The translations under genes and the position numbers were made by a program. From Treponema sp. (GTDB taxonomy: Bacteria > Spirochaetota > Spirochaetia > Treponematales > Breznakiellaceae): a stretch of 8,634 nucleotides of DNA. Shown here piece by piece: positions 1-5,801 of this stretch. Location of the stretch: NCBI GenBank assembly GCA_009780545.1, contig WQZW01000044.1, positions 1 to 8,634 on the forward strand, read 5' to 3'. The notes under the pieces were generated by a model. That model did no database searches, was not told the DNA's origin, and was given only the letters and a program-made list of their open reading frames with translations. The stretch's first letter is position 1; each line of letters opens with the position of its first letter.

Positions 1-2
1 CC

Positions 3-72
3 ACGGTTTTGCCGGCAGCCGGAGAATCCCCAGGCCAAGAAATGCCGGCAGTTGAAAACTGCCGGAGTGGAG
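3..72. repeat. 70-bp direct repeat, copy 1
   Basis: This copy matches 227-296 at an offset of exactly 224 bp, with only two mismatches (33 G versus 257 A; 47 G versus 271 A). It may begin before the window, since only two bases lie to its left. It ends in GGAG (69-72), which is the left foot of the following palindromic module. No function is recognised. No open frame through it has a credible start, ribosome binding site or family resemblance. Confidence 0.9.
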
Positions 73-74
73 GC

Positions 75-103
75 GGCTCGATCTGCCTACGGTAGATCGA
101 GCC
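75..103. repeat. Triloop palindrome: 13-bp stem, loop TAC
   Basis: Arms 75-87 and 91-103 pair over 13 bp with one G-T pair (85/93), leaving the 3-nt loop TAC. The hairpin sits between GGAG (69-72) and CTCC (107-110), which could pair as an outer stem. In the second unit the same GGAG and CTCC feet (293-296, 312-315) enclose a different palindrome. The interior therefore appears to have been exchanged. Confidence 0.85.
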
Positions 104-112
104 GATCTCCGA

Positions 113-139
113 GTCCAATCTGCCGAAGGCAGATTGGAC
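113..139. repeat. Triloop palindrome of the CCAATCTGCC type, loop GAA
   Basis: A perfect 12-bp inverted repeat (113-124 with 128-139) encloses the 3-nt loop GAA. The same stem occurs at 318-344 (loop TTT), 346-362 (partial, loop TTC) and 5647-5673 (loop TTC). GAA here against TTC at 5659-5661 means the element is present in both orientations. No T-run follows on either strand, so it does not look like an ordinary intrinsic terminator. Confidence 0.92.
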
Positions 140-226
140 CGATGGCTGTATCCCGGACGGCACGACCAACGTTCTGCATACCTTCATCGACGGAACCAGG
201 ATTCCCCGGGATTAAGGCCGGGAACA

Positions 227-296
227 ACGGTTTTGCCGGCAGCCGGAGAATCCCCAAGCCAAGAAATGCCAGCAGTTGAAAACTGCCGGAGTGGAG
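227..296. repeat. 70-bp direct repeat, copy 2
   Basis: Second copy of the repeat at 3-72 (68 of 70 bases identical). After a different palindromic interior, both copies continue into the same block (CTCCGAG plus the CCAATCTGCC stem, 107-124 and 312-329). The duplicated unit therefore runs from the 70-bp repeat through a variable hairpin to a constant hairpin. The ~85 bases between the two units (141-226) are not duplicated in the window. Confidence 0.9.
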
Positions 297-315
297 TTTT
301 GCCTCGCAAAACTCC
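293..315. repeat. Triloop palindrome of the GGAGTTTTGC type, loop CTC
   Basis: A perfect 10-bp inverted repeat (293-302 with 306-315) encloses the loop CTC. The same stem, extended by two base pairs and with loop TTC, is at 5620-5646. It occupies the slot that holds an unrelated palindrome (75-103) in the first unit. Confidence 0.9.
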
Positions 316-317
316 GA

Positions 318-344
318 GTCCAATCTGCCTTTGGCAGATTGGAC
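318..344. repeat. Triloop palindrome of the CCAATCTGCC type, loop TTT
   Basis: A perfect 12-bp inverted repeat (318-329 with 333-344) with loop TTT. The arms are identical to 113-139 and only the loop differs. It starts 3 bp after the previous palindrome. Confidence 0.92.
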
Positions 345-345
345 G

Positions 346-362
346 ATCTGCCTTCGGCAGAT
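346..362. repeat. Shortened triloop palindrome, loop TTC
   Basis: A 7-bp stem (346-352 with 356-362) with loop TTC, followed by TGGAC (363-367). The right side is a full CCAATCTGCC-type arm, but the left arm has lost its outer bases. This is consistent with tandem duplication of 318-344 followed by partial deletion. Confidence 0.8.
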
Positions 363-427
363 TGGACGATCTGTCAAGGCATGGATGGCAGATTTTTTGC
401 AAATCAACGACATCGATCAGTAAACTC

Positions 428-456
428 TTGCGGTTTGGGGCCGGAAGTACTATAGT
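428..456 (+). promoter_or_regulatory. Candidate sigma-70 promoter of the giant lipoprotein gene
   Basis: A -35-like TTGCGG (428-433) and a -10-like TATAGT (451-456) are separated by 17 bp, in a locally AT-rich stretch of otherwise GC-rich DNA. An overlapping alternative -10 is TATTAT (457-462). Transcription would start near 463-468, leaving a leader of about 90-95 nt before the ATG at 559. This is seen by eye only, and spirochaete promoter scoring was not possible. Confidence 0.5.
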
Positions 457-468
457 TATTATGTGAGG

Positions 469-521
469 CGATTCCGGGCGTAGCGCTTGGGGCGGATTTC
501 CGTATACCTCGCCCGGTATCG
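469..521 (+). promoter_or_regulatory. Stem-loop in the 5' leader of the giant lipoprotein gene
   Basis: Bases 469-480 pair with 510-521 over 11 base pairs with one T-T mismatch (473/517), enclosing about 29 nt. The loop contains a smaller CGGA/TCCG pairing (from 493). The structure lies between the candidate transcription start and the ribosome binding site and does not cover the latter. It could affect mRNA stability or expression. No known riboswitch class is recognised. Confidence 0.45.
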
Positions 522-542
522 ACATGTAAAAAAATGTTTCTT

Positions 543-549
543 AAAGGAG
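543..549 (+). promoter_or_regulatory. Ribosome binding site fixing the lipoprotein start
   Basis: AAAGGAG (543-549) lies nine bases upstream of the ATG at 559-561. It decides the start. The same frame is open upstream to 487, but that stretch lacks a Shine-Dalgarno sequence and would place residues in front of the lipoprotein signal peptide. Confidence 0.85.
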
Positions 550-558
550 CTGGAAACC

Positions 559-3500
559 ATGAAAACGCCTATCCGCAGGCTTGGATCATCTAAACCGTTA
601 TCGGCAGTCCTTGTCGCGGCTTTCGTCGCGACCCTTTTCGGAGCCTGCTTTACCGAGCCGGACGACAGCCTGGGCAATCCCAATATCGTCGGCAGTATCA
701 GTATCGACGTCGTCTCCATCGTCAAGGGGGATATCCGGGCGACATCCTGGAAAGGGCCGGTCCTGGGAGGGGACACGCTCGTCGCCAACACCAGCGACCT
801 GCAGCGACGCTACGGGTCCGGCCCGGACACGTACCAGTGGCGCAGGGAAAAGGGCGGGGATTCGAAGGCAACTGACGTAAGGGGGCAGGAGTACGACCTC
901 GGCGAGGATGATTTCGGTGCCAGCCTCATGGTGGTGGCCTTTCACAGCGAATACAACGGCGGCATCATCTCAAGGCCGTCCCCCATAGCAACCCTGCCGG
1001 TTACCGAGGAGACCCCGGACATCAACGAACAGGGCCTCGTCCTCAAGGTCGAGGGCTATCCGGACGTCAAGGAAGAGTTGCGGGCCCGCATTTTCGAGGA
1101 CCTCGGCAGGATCGACGAACCGGCGGAGATTGACTCCTACGACGGCTTCTTCTTCCAGTGGTTGAGGTCCGAACCGAACAACCCGGAGGAATTCGTTCCC
1201 ATTCTCGGGGCCACCGAACAAACCTACCTTACCCAGCGGGCCGACCTTGGCCGTTACCTCATGGCCGTCGCGGTAAAGGTCGGTCACGGCAGCCTGCTTT
1301 CCACGGTTTTCGGCCCGGTGGGAACCCACCTCGGGGCAGGGTTGCCGGACGGCGTTATCCGGAAGGGTATTGGCGGCCTGGTGATCGTCCCCCTCAACAT
1401 ATCCGGTTTCTACGATCCGCCGGGCAGCCTGAGCTTCGGCGAACCGGGTTCCGGCGCGGACCTTATCGTTACCGGCGTTCCCAAATCGGTAACTTTCGGT
1501 TCCTCCAACTTTTTCTACGGGCCGGCGGCCTCCGGCGTGGGCAACCTCAACCTGATCGGCGACAAGGACGCCGAAGAAGGCATGTACCCCATTACCGTTA
1601 CCACCCGGACCGGCTCCACCAAGGTGGAGGTTACGATCCTGGTCTCGGACGGGACCGTGCTGATAGCCGGAGAGCCGGAGGGTCTGATACAGGCCGGCGT
1701 CGGGGGAGAGGTTACGGTCAAGGTCATCATAGAGGGATACCACAAGCCCAGCGGCCACCTTACCTTCGGCCTGGGCGACCACTCCGGGGCCGACCTGTAC
1801 GTCCTGGGCCTGGACAAGGACATCCAGATAGCTCCCGATTCCTACGTCGATCATGCCGGCGAGTACGGCGAGGGGATACTCCACCTTACCGCGGGCCCGG
1901 ATCTCCATTCCGGCCCCCGCACCGTCTCGATCAGCTCCAGCATGGGCCTTATCATGGATACCTTCCAGTTGATGGTCCAACCCGGCGCCGGGCTGGACGC
2001 GGGGATTTTTTCCAGCACCATACAGGAGAACGTCGGCGGCGAGGCAGAAATTCCGGTTACCTTTAGCGGCTACCATCCGGCGGGCCTTTTGACCTTCGGG
2101 GACGCAAGCTCCGGGGCCGACCTTATCGTGGAGGGACTTCCCGCGAACGTGTCGGTAGACCCGAGTTCCTCCGTCGATCATAACGGGACAAACCTCGGTA
2201 CCGGGACGCTGAAGCTTACGGCGAACAAGCAGGTTCGGGTGGAGACGAAGCAGGTTACCATAAGGACGAAAAACGGCGGGATTTCCACCACCTTCTTCCT
2301 GCGGGTGCGCCCGACGGCCAAGTTCAAGATAGGGCACCCGGAGGGAACGCTGCAGGAGGGCGAATCCGGCCTGTCCGTGGAGATTCCGGTGATGCTTGAC
2401 GGCTTCCATATCGGCGATAATCTGAGTTTCGGTACGGGCGCTTCCGCCGACCTGCAGGTAACGGGCCTTCCGGTCGGCGTTTCCGTGGACGGCAAATCCT
2501 TCCTCGAGTACGACTCCGTGCGGGAGCTCGGGGACGGGATACTCGCCCTGAATGCGGCCCCCGAGGTTAAGGAAGGGAAGTACACGGTTAAGATACGGTC
2601 GGATCGCGGCAACACCGAGGGCGAGTTCGACCTTTTGGTCTACGGCCGGGCGTCGATTTCGGCCGGCTCGGTGCGGGGAACGGTGCAGAATGGGCGTCCC
2701 GGCGGCCGCTTGGACGTAAAGATCGACATCAAAAACTTTAGCGGCAGGAACGGCTACCTGGATTTCGGTACCGACGCCCCCTCGCAGATTCGGGTGAATC
2801 CGGAAACCGGCACGATGCCCGCCGGCATCCTCATCAGCGGGTTGATCGGCTACAGCAACGCCAACAATTCCGGCTCCGGCGACCTGACCTTCTTTGTCGA
2901 TGCCGACGTTCCGGCCGGAAAGTACCCCATGATCGTGGCCTTCGACGACGGCAGGGCGCAGACCCGGATCGAGCTGCAGGTACGCTCGCTGGAAGTCAGC
3001 CAGGCCTACAATCATACGGCGTTCCAGGCCGGGGTGGCGGGCAAAAGGACCATGCCGGTAAGCGTCGTCCAGTACGACGGGACGGGGAACCTCAACTTCG
3101 GGAACGGCACCGGGGAGCTAAAGCTTAGCGGCCTGCCTTCGGGCGTTACCGTTGCCGGCTCGGTCGGCTACGATGCGGGAACGGGAACGGGGACCGGCAA
3201 CCTGGAACTGTCCACCGCCATCGGAACCCCGGCCGGCGTTTACGACGTCAGGATGGAATTCGGCAACAATTCCGAGGTGTACGGCCGGTTCAAGCTGTAC
3301 GTGCAGGAACTGACGGTTACCCACACGAGACCGGTGGAGGACGAGGAAAAGGGCTTTATCCTTTACTGTGGGGTATCCATCACCTATGACGATCCTGTAA
3401 ACCTCATCCTCGACGCCCGCTTCCTCCACCCGGACATCCAGTCCAACGTACAACTGCCCGGTGGCGGAGATACTGAGGACAGAATCCCTGCCGGGTTGAG

Positions 3501-4077
3501 TATGAAGACGATCGCAAGGTTCGAGGTGAGGGCCGACGGTACCGGTTCGGGCACCTTTGGCATGACCGGCTTTCCCCTTTCCATCGCTGCAGAGAAAATT
3601 AAGCCCCGACACCCGGTGATCCGGGTGAACGACCTGAACGCCGGTTTTACGATGACCGCGGAGTGGCCGCCCTTTCCTCCCTTCATTTTGATGGGCCCCG
3701 AGGACGGCTCGTTGAACGGGGTGCTTACCGTGACCAAGGGCCAGGGCGAGGTTACCCTGCCGATAAACGTCAACGCGCTTTTGATGAACCCCGTGCCTCG
3801 CAAATACTTCTACATCAACGAGAATGCCGGCTTTAGTGATCCCGCTCCCTCGGTATTTTTCGAAACGGACACAAAGATTGAGGTGGTCGAGGAAAAATCG
3901 TTCGTGGACTATGACCAGGGAGCTTTCCATGCAACCGGACAACTTGTGCTGAACATCACGGAAGATACCGTTCCCGGCCGGCATGTTTTCAGCATGCGCT
4001 ACGGTGCGGGGCAGTTCAACAATTCCAATCATGGTAATGCCCGACCGGAAGTGATCTTCGTCGTCAATGTCAAGTGA
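559..4077 (+). CDS. Giant repeat lipoprotein with Ig-like modules (1172 aa)
   Basis: Predicted surface or periplasmic lipoprotein; specific function unknown. Residues 1-29 form a signal peptide (basic KTPIRR, then a hydrophobic core) ending in LFGA before Cys30 (codon 646-648). That is a relaxed, spirochaete-like lipobox. About 45-150 and 160-250 are two Ig-like modules: each has a Y/F-QW strand and a D.G..L.V.V segment, a pattern frequent in treponemal repeat lipoproteins. Residues ~255-916 hold six tandem repeats (255-363, 364-474, 475-585, 586-696, 697-810, 811-916). Each follows the order GG-V-G-aliphatic strand, then (L)SFG, adL.V.GLP..V, GtG.L.L, v..G.y.v, and a closing V strand. This suggests a chain of beta-sandwich domains. 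The C-terminus (917-1172) has two degenerate units; the last keeps VDYDQG, TGQLVLNI and VPGRHVF. No catalytic motif was found. An adhesion, stalk or carbohydrate-contact role is inference. The gene is monocistronic and faces mnmE. Confidence 0.9.
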   Translation: MKTPIRRLGSSKPLSAVLVAAFVATLFGACFTEPDDSLGNPNIVGSISIDVVSIVKGDIRATSWKGPVLGGDTLVANTSDLQRRYGSGPDTYQWRREKGGDSKATDVRGQEYDLGEDDFGASLMVVAFHSEYNGGIISRPSPIATLPVTEETPDINEQGLVLKVEGYPDVKEELRARIFEDLGRIDEPAEIDSYDGFFFQWLRSEPNNPEEFVPILGATEQTYLTQRADLGRYLMAVAVKVGHGSLLSTVFGPVGTHLGAGLPDGVIRKGIGGLVIVPLNISGFYDPPGSLSFGEPGSGADLIVTGVPKSVTFGSSNFFYGPAASGVGNLNLIGDKDAEEGMYPITVTTRTGSTKVEVTILVSDGTVLIAGEPEGLIQAGVGGEVTVKVIIEGYHKPSGHLTFGLGDHSGADLYVLGLDKDIQIAPDSYVDHAGEYGEGILHLTAGPDLHSGPRTVSISSSMGLIMDTFQLMVQPGAGLDAGIFSSTIQENVGGEAEIPVTFSGYHPAGLLTFGDASSGADLIVEGLPANVSVDPSSSVDHNGTNLGTGTLKLTANKQVRVETKQVTIRTKNGGISTTFFLRVRPTAKFKIGHPEGTLQEGESGLSVEIPVMLDGFHIGDNLSFGTGASADLQVTGLPVGVSVDGKSFLEYDSVRELGDGILALNAAPEVKEGKYTVKIRSDRGNTEGEFDLLVYGRASISAGSVRGTVQNGRPGGRLDVKIDIKNFSGRNGYLDFGTDAPSQIRVNPETGTMPAGILISGLIGYSNANNSGSGDLTFFVDADVPAGKYPMIVAFDDGRAQTRIELQVRSLEVSQAYNHTAFQAGVAGKRTMPVSVVQYDGTGNLNFGNGTGELKLSGLPSGVTVAGSVGYDAGTGTGTGNLELSTAIGTPAGVYDVRMEFGNNSEVYGRFKLYVQELTVTHTRPVEDEEKGFILYCGVSITYDDPVNLILDARFLHPDIQSNVQLPGGGDTEDRIPAGLSMKTIARFEVRADGTGSGTFGMTGFPLSIAAEKIKPRHPVIRVNDLNAGFTMTAEWPPFPPFILMGPEDGSLNGVLTVTKGQGEVTLPINVNALLMNPVPRKYFYINENAGFSDPAPSVFFETDTKIEVVEEKSFVDYDQGAFHATGQLVLNITEDTVPGRHVFSMRYGAGQFNNSNHGNARPEVIFVVNVK

Positions 4078-4120
4078 TCCAAACCTTGGCATTGAACTTG
4101 CCCAATGCCAAGGTTTGGAT
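4077..4120. terminator. 18-bp perfect hairpin between convergent genes
   Basis: Arms 4077-4094 and 4103-4120 are exact inverse complements (18 bp) around an 8-nt loop. The hairpin starts on the last base of the lipoprotein stop codon and ends 47 bp from the mnmE stop. It is placed to stop transcription from both sides. No T-run follows on either strand, so it is not a textbook intrinsic terminator. It could act as a bidirectional attenuator or as a 3'-end stabiliser. Confidence 0.65.
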
Positions 4121-4167
4121 TAGGGGACCGGCTTGACCTGCCAAAACCGGGTTGAGCCGATGCCGCC

Positions 4168-5646
4168 TTATTTCCCCAGGCAGAAATTGCCGAACATCTC
4201 CTGCAAAATGTCCGCCGTGGAAACCTCGCCGGTGATTTCTCCCAACAGGTCGATCGCCTCCCGCAAGGATCCGGCGACGAGTTCCGGGGGTTGCCGCCCA
4301 GCGGCCAGTTCCAGGGTTTCCTTGAGGGAGACGGCGGCGGAGGCGACCAGGGATTCCTGGCGGGCCGTGCCCAGCGTGGCAAGGGAACCGTCGTCCGGGG
4401 ATTCCGGTTCGGGGCTGCCGGCCAGGGTTGCTACGGTACGGCCGAGGCCGGCAATGCCTTCGCCGGTTTTGGCGCTTACGCCGAGGAAGTCGATGCCCGG
4501 AGGCAGAAGCCGGCGGGCGGATTCCGGAAGGGCCGCGAGGTCCAGCTTGTTCCAGACGGCGATGCAGGGACAACGGCCCGGAGCGGCAAGTTCGGCAAGG
4601 GCGGCGAGATCCGCCTCGGTAATGCCTTCGGCGACATCCGCACCGCCGTCCAGGAGGTACAGGACCAGATCGGCCTTTTCCAGGAGTTCCCGACTGCGCC
4701 GCACGCCGAGGCTTTCCACCGGATCGCCTGAATCCCTGATGCCGGCGGTGTCTACCAGGCGGACGGGAATGCCCTCCAGGGAAACGGTCGCCTCGATCCA
4801 GTCGCGGGTGGTGCCGGCAAGCTCGGTAACGATGGAACGCTCCTCCTTGAGCAGGAAGTTGAACAGGCTGGACTTGCCGGAATTGGGCCGGCCGGCAATT
4901 ACCGCAAGAATTCCCTCCTGCACGATCCGCTCCCGCTTCCGGGACTCGCAAAGCCGTTCCAGCCGGGCAAGCAGGGAGGGCAGCGGGGAAAGGTCCGCTC
5001 CGGGATCGGCCGGGTCAAACTCGTCCTCGCCGTAATCGAGGAAGACTTCGACACCGGCCAGGACACTCACCAGGGCGGTCTTGATGTCGTCGATCTCGGC
5101 GGCGAGGGTTCCGGAAAGGCGGTTTACGGCCCCGCCCCTCGCGCGGTCGGTTCGGGCGGAAACCAGTTCCATCACCGACTCGCAGCGGGTAAGGTCCAGC
5201 TTGCCGTTAAGGAAGGCCCGGAAGGTGAACTCGCCGGGCAGCGCGTCCCGAAAGCCGGCTTCCCGCAGGACGGCCATCACCGCCCGGCCCACGGCCGTTC
5301 CCCCATGGCAGGAGATTTCCAGGGAATTTTCGCCCGTGTAGCTTGCCGGCGCGCGGAAAACGGAGACCAGAACCTGGTCGATCCTCCGCCGGCCCGGTCC
5401 CAGTATCCAGCCGTAGACGATGCTGTTGCCGGTGGCGGCCAGGAGTTTGCCCGGAGCGGAGAAGATGCCGGCAAGAAGTTCCGGACTTTCCGCCCCGGAA
5501 CAGCGAATCAAGGTGAGCGCACTGCGGCCCGGCTGTGTCGCAAAAGCCGCTATGGGAGCGGAATCCCCGTAAGAGATTCCCGATTCGGCCGATGCCCCAT
5601 CATCCGAAGGATGATGGGGTTGGAGTTTTGCTTCGCAAAACTCCAA
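4168..5646 (-). CDS. mnmE: tRNA modification GTPase MnmE; start codon unresolved
   Basis: With MnmG, MnmE installs the carboxymethylaminomethyl group on wobble U34 of certain tRNAs, using a methylene-tetrahydrofolate carbon. Numbering from the conserved start near 5577 (469 residues), the N-terminal folate-binding domain shows YTGENSLEISCHGG (80-93) and GEFTFRAFLNGKLDL (115-129). The G domain has the P-loop GRPNSGKS (229-236), TTRD (256-259), DTAG (276-279), NKLD (343-346) and SAK (368-370). The C-terminus is CLGK (466-469), with the family's essential cysteine. The length fits MnmE. The start does not: homology points to around ISYGDSAPIAAF, where codon 5575-5577 is ATC, and no ATG, GTG or TTG lies between the conserved N-terminus and TTG 5644-5646. 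The coordinates use that TTG (492 aa), which would translate two palindromes (5595-5646). The true start may differ. It is probably cotranscribed with the PAP2 gene upstream. Confidence 0.9.
   Translation of the reverse strand: MEFCEAKLQPHHPSDDGASAESGISYGDSAPIAAFATQPGRSALTLIRCSGAESPELLAGIFSAPGKLLAATGNSIVYGWILGPGRRRIDQVLVSVFRAPASYTGENSLEISCHGGTAVGRAVMAVLREAGFRDALPGEFTFRAFLNGKLDLTRCESVMELVSARTDRARGGAVNRLSGTLAAEIDDIKTALVSVLAGVEVFLDYGEDEFDPADPGADLSPLPSLLARLERLCESRKRERIVQEGILAVIAGRPNSGKSSLFNFLLKEERSIVTELAGTTRDWIEATVSLEGIPVRLVDTAGIRDSGDPVESLGVRRSRELLEKADLVLYLLDGGADVAEGITEADLAALAELAAPGRCPCIAVWNKLDLAALPESARRLLPPGIDFLGVSAKTGEGIAGLGRTVATLAGSPEPESPDDGSLATLGTARQESLVASAAVSLKETLELAAGRQPPELVAGSLREAIDLLGEITGEVSTADILQEMFGNFCLGK
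5595..5619. repeat. Triloop palindrome, loop GAA (CCCCATCATCC stem)
   Basis: A perfect 11-bp inverted repeat (5595-5605 with 5609-5619) with loop GAA. It lies about 17 bp from the expected MnmE N-terminus. On the - strand it contains an ATG out of frame with mnmE, whose short frame ends at a TAG within the mnmE start region. Unlike its neighbours it has a stop codon (TGA) in one + strand frame. Confidence 0.9.
5620..5646. repeat. Triloop palindrome of the GGAGTTTTGC type, loop TTC
   Basis: A perfect 12-bp inverted repeat (5620-5631 with 5635-5646) with loop TTC. It shares its 10-bp core with 293-315 and abuts the previous palindrome with no gap. The module has no stop codon in any of the six frames. 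The nearest legal mnmE start, TTG at 5644-5646, is formed by its right arm. Confidence 0.92.
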
Positions 5647-5673
5647 ATCCAATCTGCCTTCGGCAGATTGGAT
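5647..5673. repeat. Triloop palindrome of the CCAATCTGCC type, loop TTC
   Basis: A perfect 12-bp inverted repeat (5647-5658 with 5662-5673) with loop TTC, abutting the previous palindrome. Its core stem equals 113-139 and 318-344. The outermost pair is A-T here instead of G-C. It is stop-free in all six frames. Confidence 0.92.
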
Positions 5674-5694
5674 CGGCGTTGCGGGCGGGGCGTT

Positions 5695-5711
5695 GCGGGG
5701 TGGAACCCCGC
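5695..5711. repeat. Triloop palindrome, loop GGA (GCGGGGT stem)
   Basis: A perfect 7-bp inverted repeat (5695-5701 with 5705-5711) with loop GGA. It begins the GC-rich half of the array and is stop-free in all six frames. Confidence 0.75.
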
Positions 5712-5720
5712 TCGGGGGGT

Positions 5721-5751
5721 AGCCGGAGACCCGCAAGGCGGGGCTCCGGCT
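5721..5751. repeat. Triloop palindrome, loop AAG, 13 pairs with one mismatch
   Basis: The outer arms 5721-5728 and 5744-5751 pair over 8 bp. One A-G mismatch (5729/5743) follows, then 5 bp (5730-5734 with 5738-5742) around loop AAG (5735-5737). It is stop-free in all six frames. Confidence 0.82.
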
Positions 5752-5753
5752 CA

Positions 5754-5770
5754 GGGGGGCTTGGCCCCCC
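5754..5770. repeat. Triloop palindrome, loop TTG (GGGGGGC stem)
   Basis: A perfect 7-bp inverted repeat (5754-5760 with 5764-5770) with loop TTG. This is the last palindrome of the array, 31 bp from the PAP2 stop codon. Read on the - strand, an all-GC stem just after a gene could slow RNA polymerase, but no T-run follows. Confidence 0.75.
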
Positions 5771-5801
5771 TCATTATCGACTTCGATTCCCGGCTTCGGC
5801 C

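Larger units (their letters stand above)
1..427. other. Repeat-rich intergenic region without a supportable gene
   Basis: Apart from the two direct repeats and five triloop palindromes, nothing here looks like a complete gene. Open frames exist, but they run through the palindromes and lack ribosome binding sites. The unduplicated stretch 141-215 reads as a protein-like tail (DGCIPDGTTNVLHTFIDG...) ending in TAA at 213-215. The frame is closed upstream at 93-95 and has no start, so it is at best a gene remnant. Confidence 0.6.

Noticed and set aside
141..215. C-terminal fragment of a gene (DGCIPDGTTNVLHTFIDG... ending TAA at 213-215)
   Set aside because: The peptide looks protein-like, but the frame is closed by TAG at 93-95, has no start codon and runs through a palindrome. 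I cannot name a family, so I list it only as a possible remnant.
3..296. CRISPR array or transposon ends formed by the two 70-bp repeats
   Set aside because: There are only two copies, the repeat is far too long for CRISPR, the intervening segment contains further repeats, and no transposase, cas gene or target-site duplication is visible.
113..367. Intrinsic terminators of a gene to the left of the window
   Set aside because: The stems are strong, but none is followed by a T-run, they occur in multiples, and the same modules recur between the PAP2 and mnmE genes, where several terminators in a row would separate genes of one apparent unit.
487..558. Earlier start for the giant lipoprotein (24 extra codons)
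   Set aside because: There is no ribosome binding site for the earlier start. The added residues would bury the lipoprotein signal, whereas the ATG at 559 has a good Shine-Dalgarno sequence at 543-549.
970..3015. A 681-codon open frame on the - strand opposite the giant lipoprotein
   Set aside because: It is low in hydrophobic structure and rich in G, R, A, V and H, has no ribosome binding site or family features, and mirrors a strongly supported gene with signal peptide and repeats on the + strand. GC-rich DNA commonly leaves such antisense frames open.
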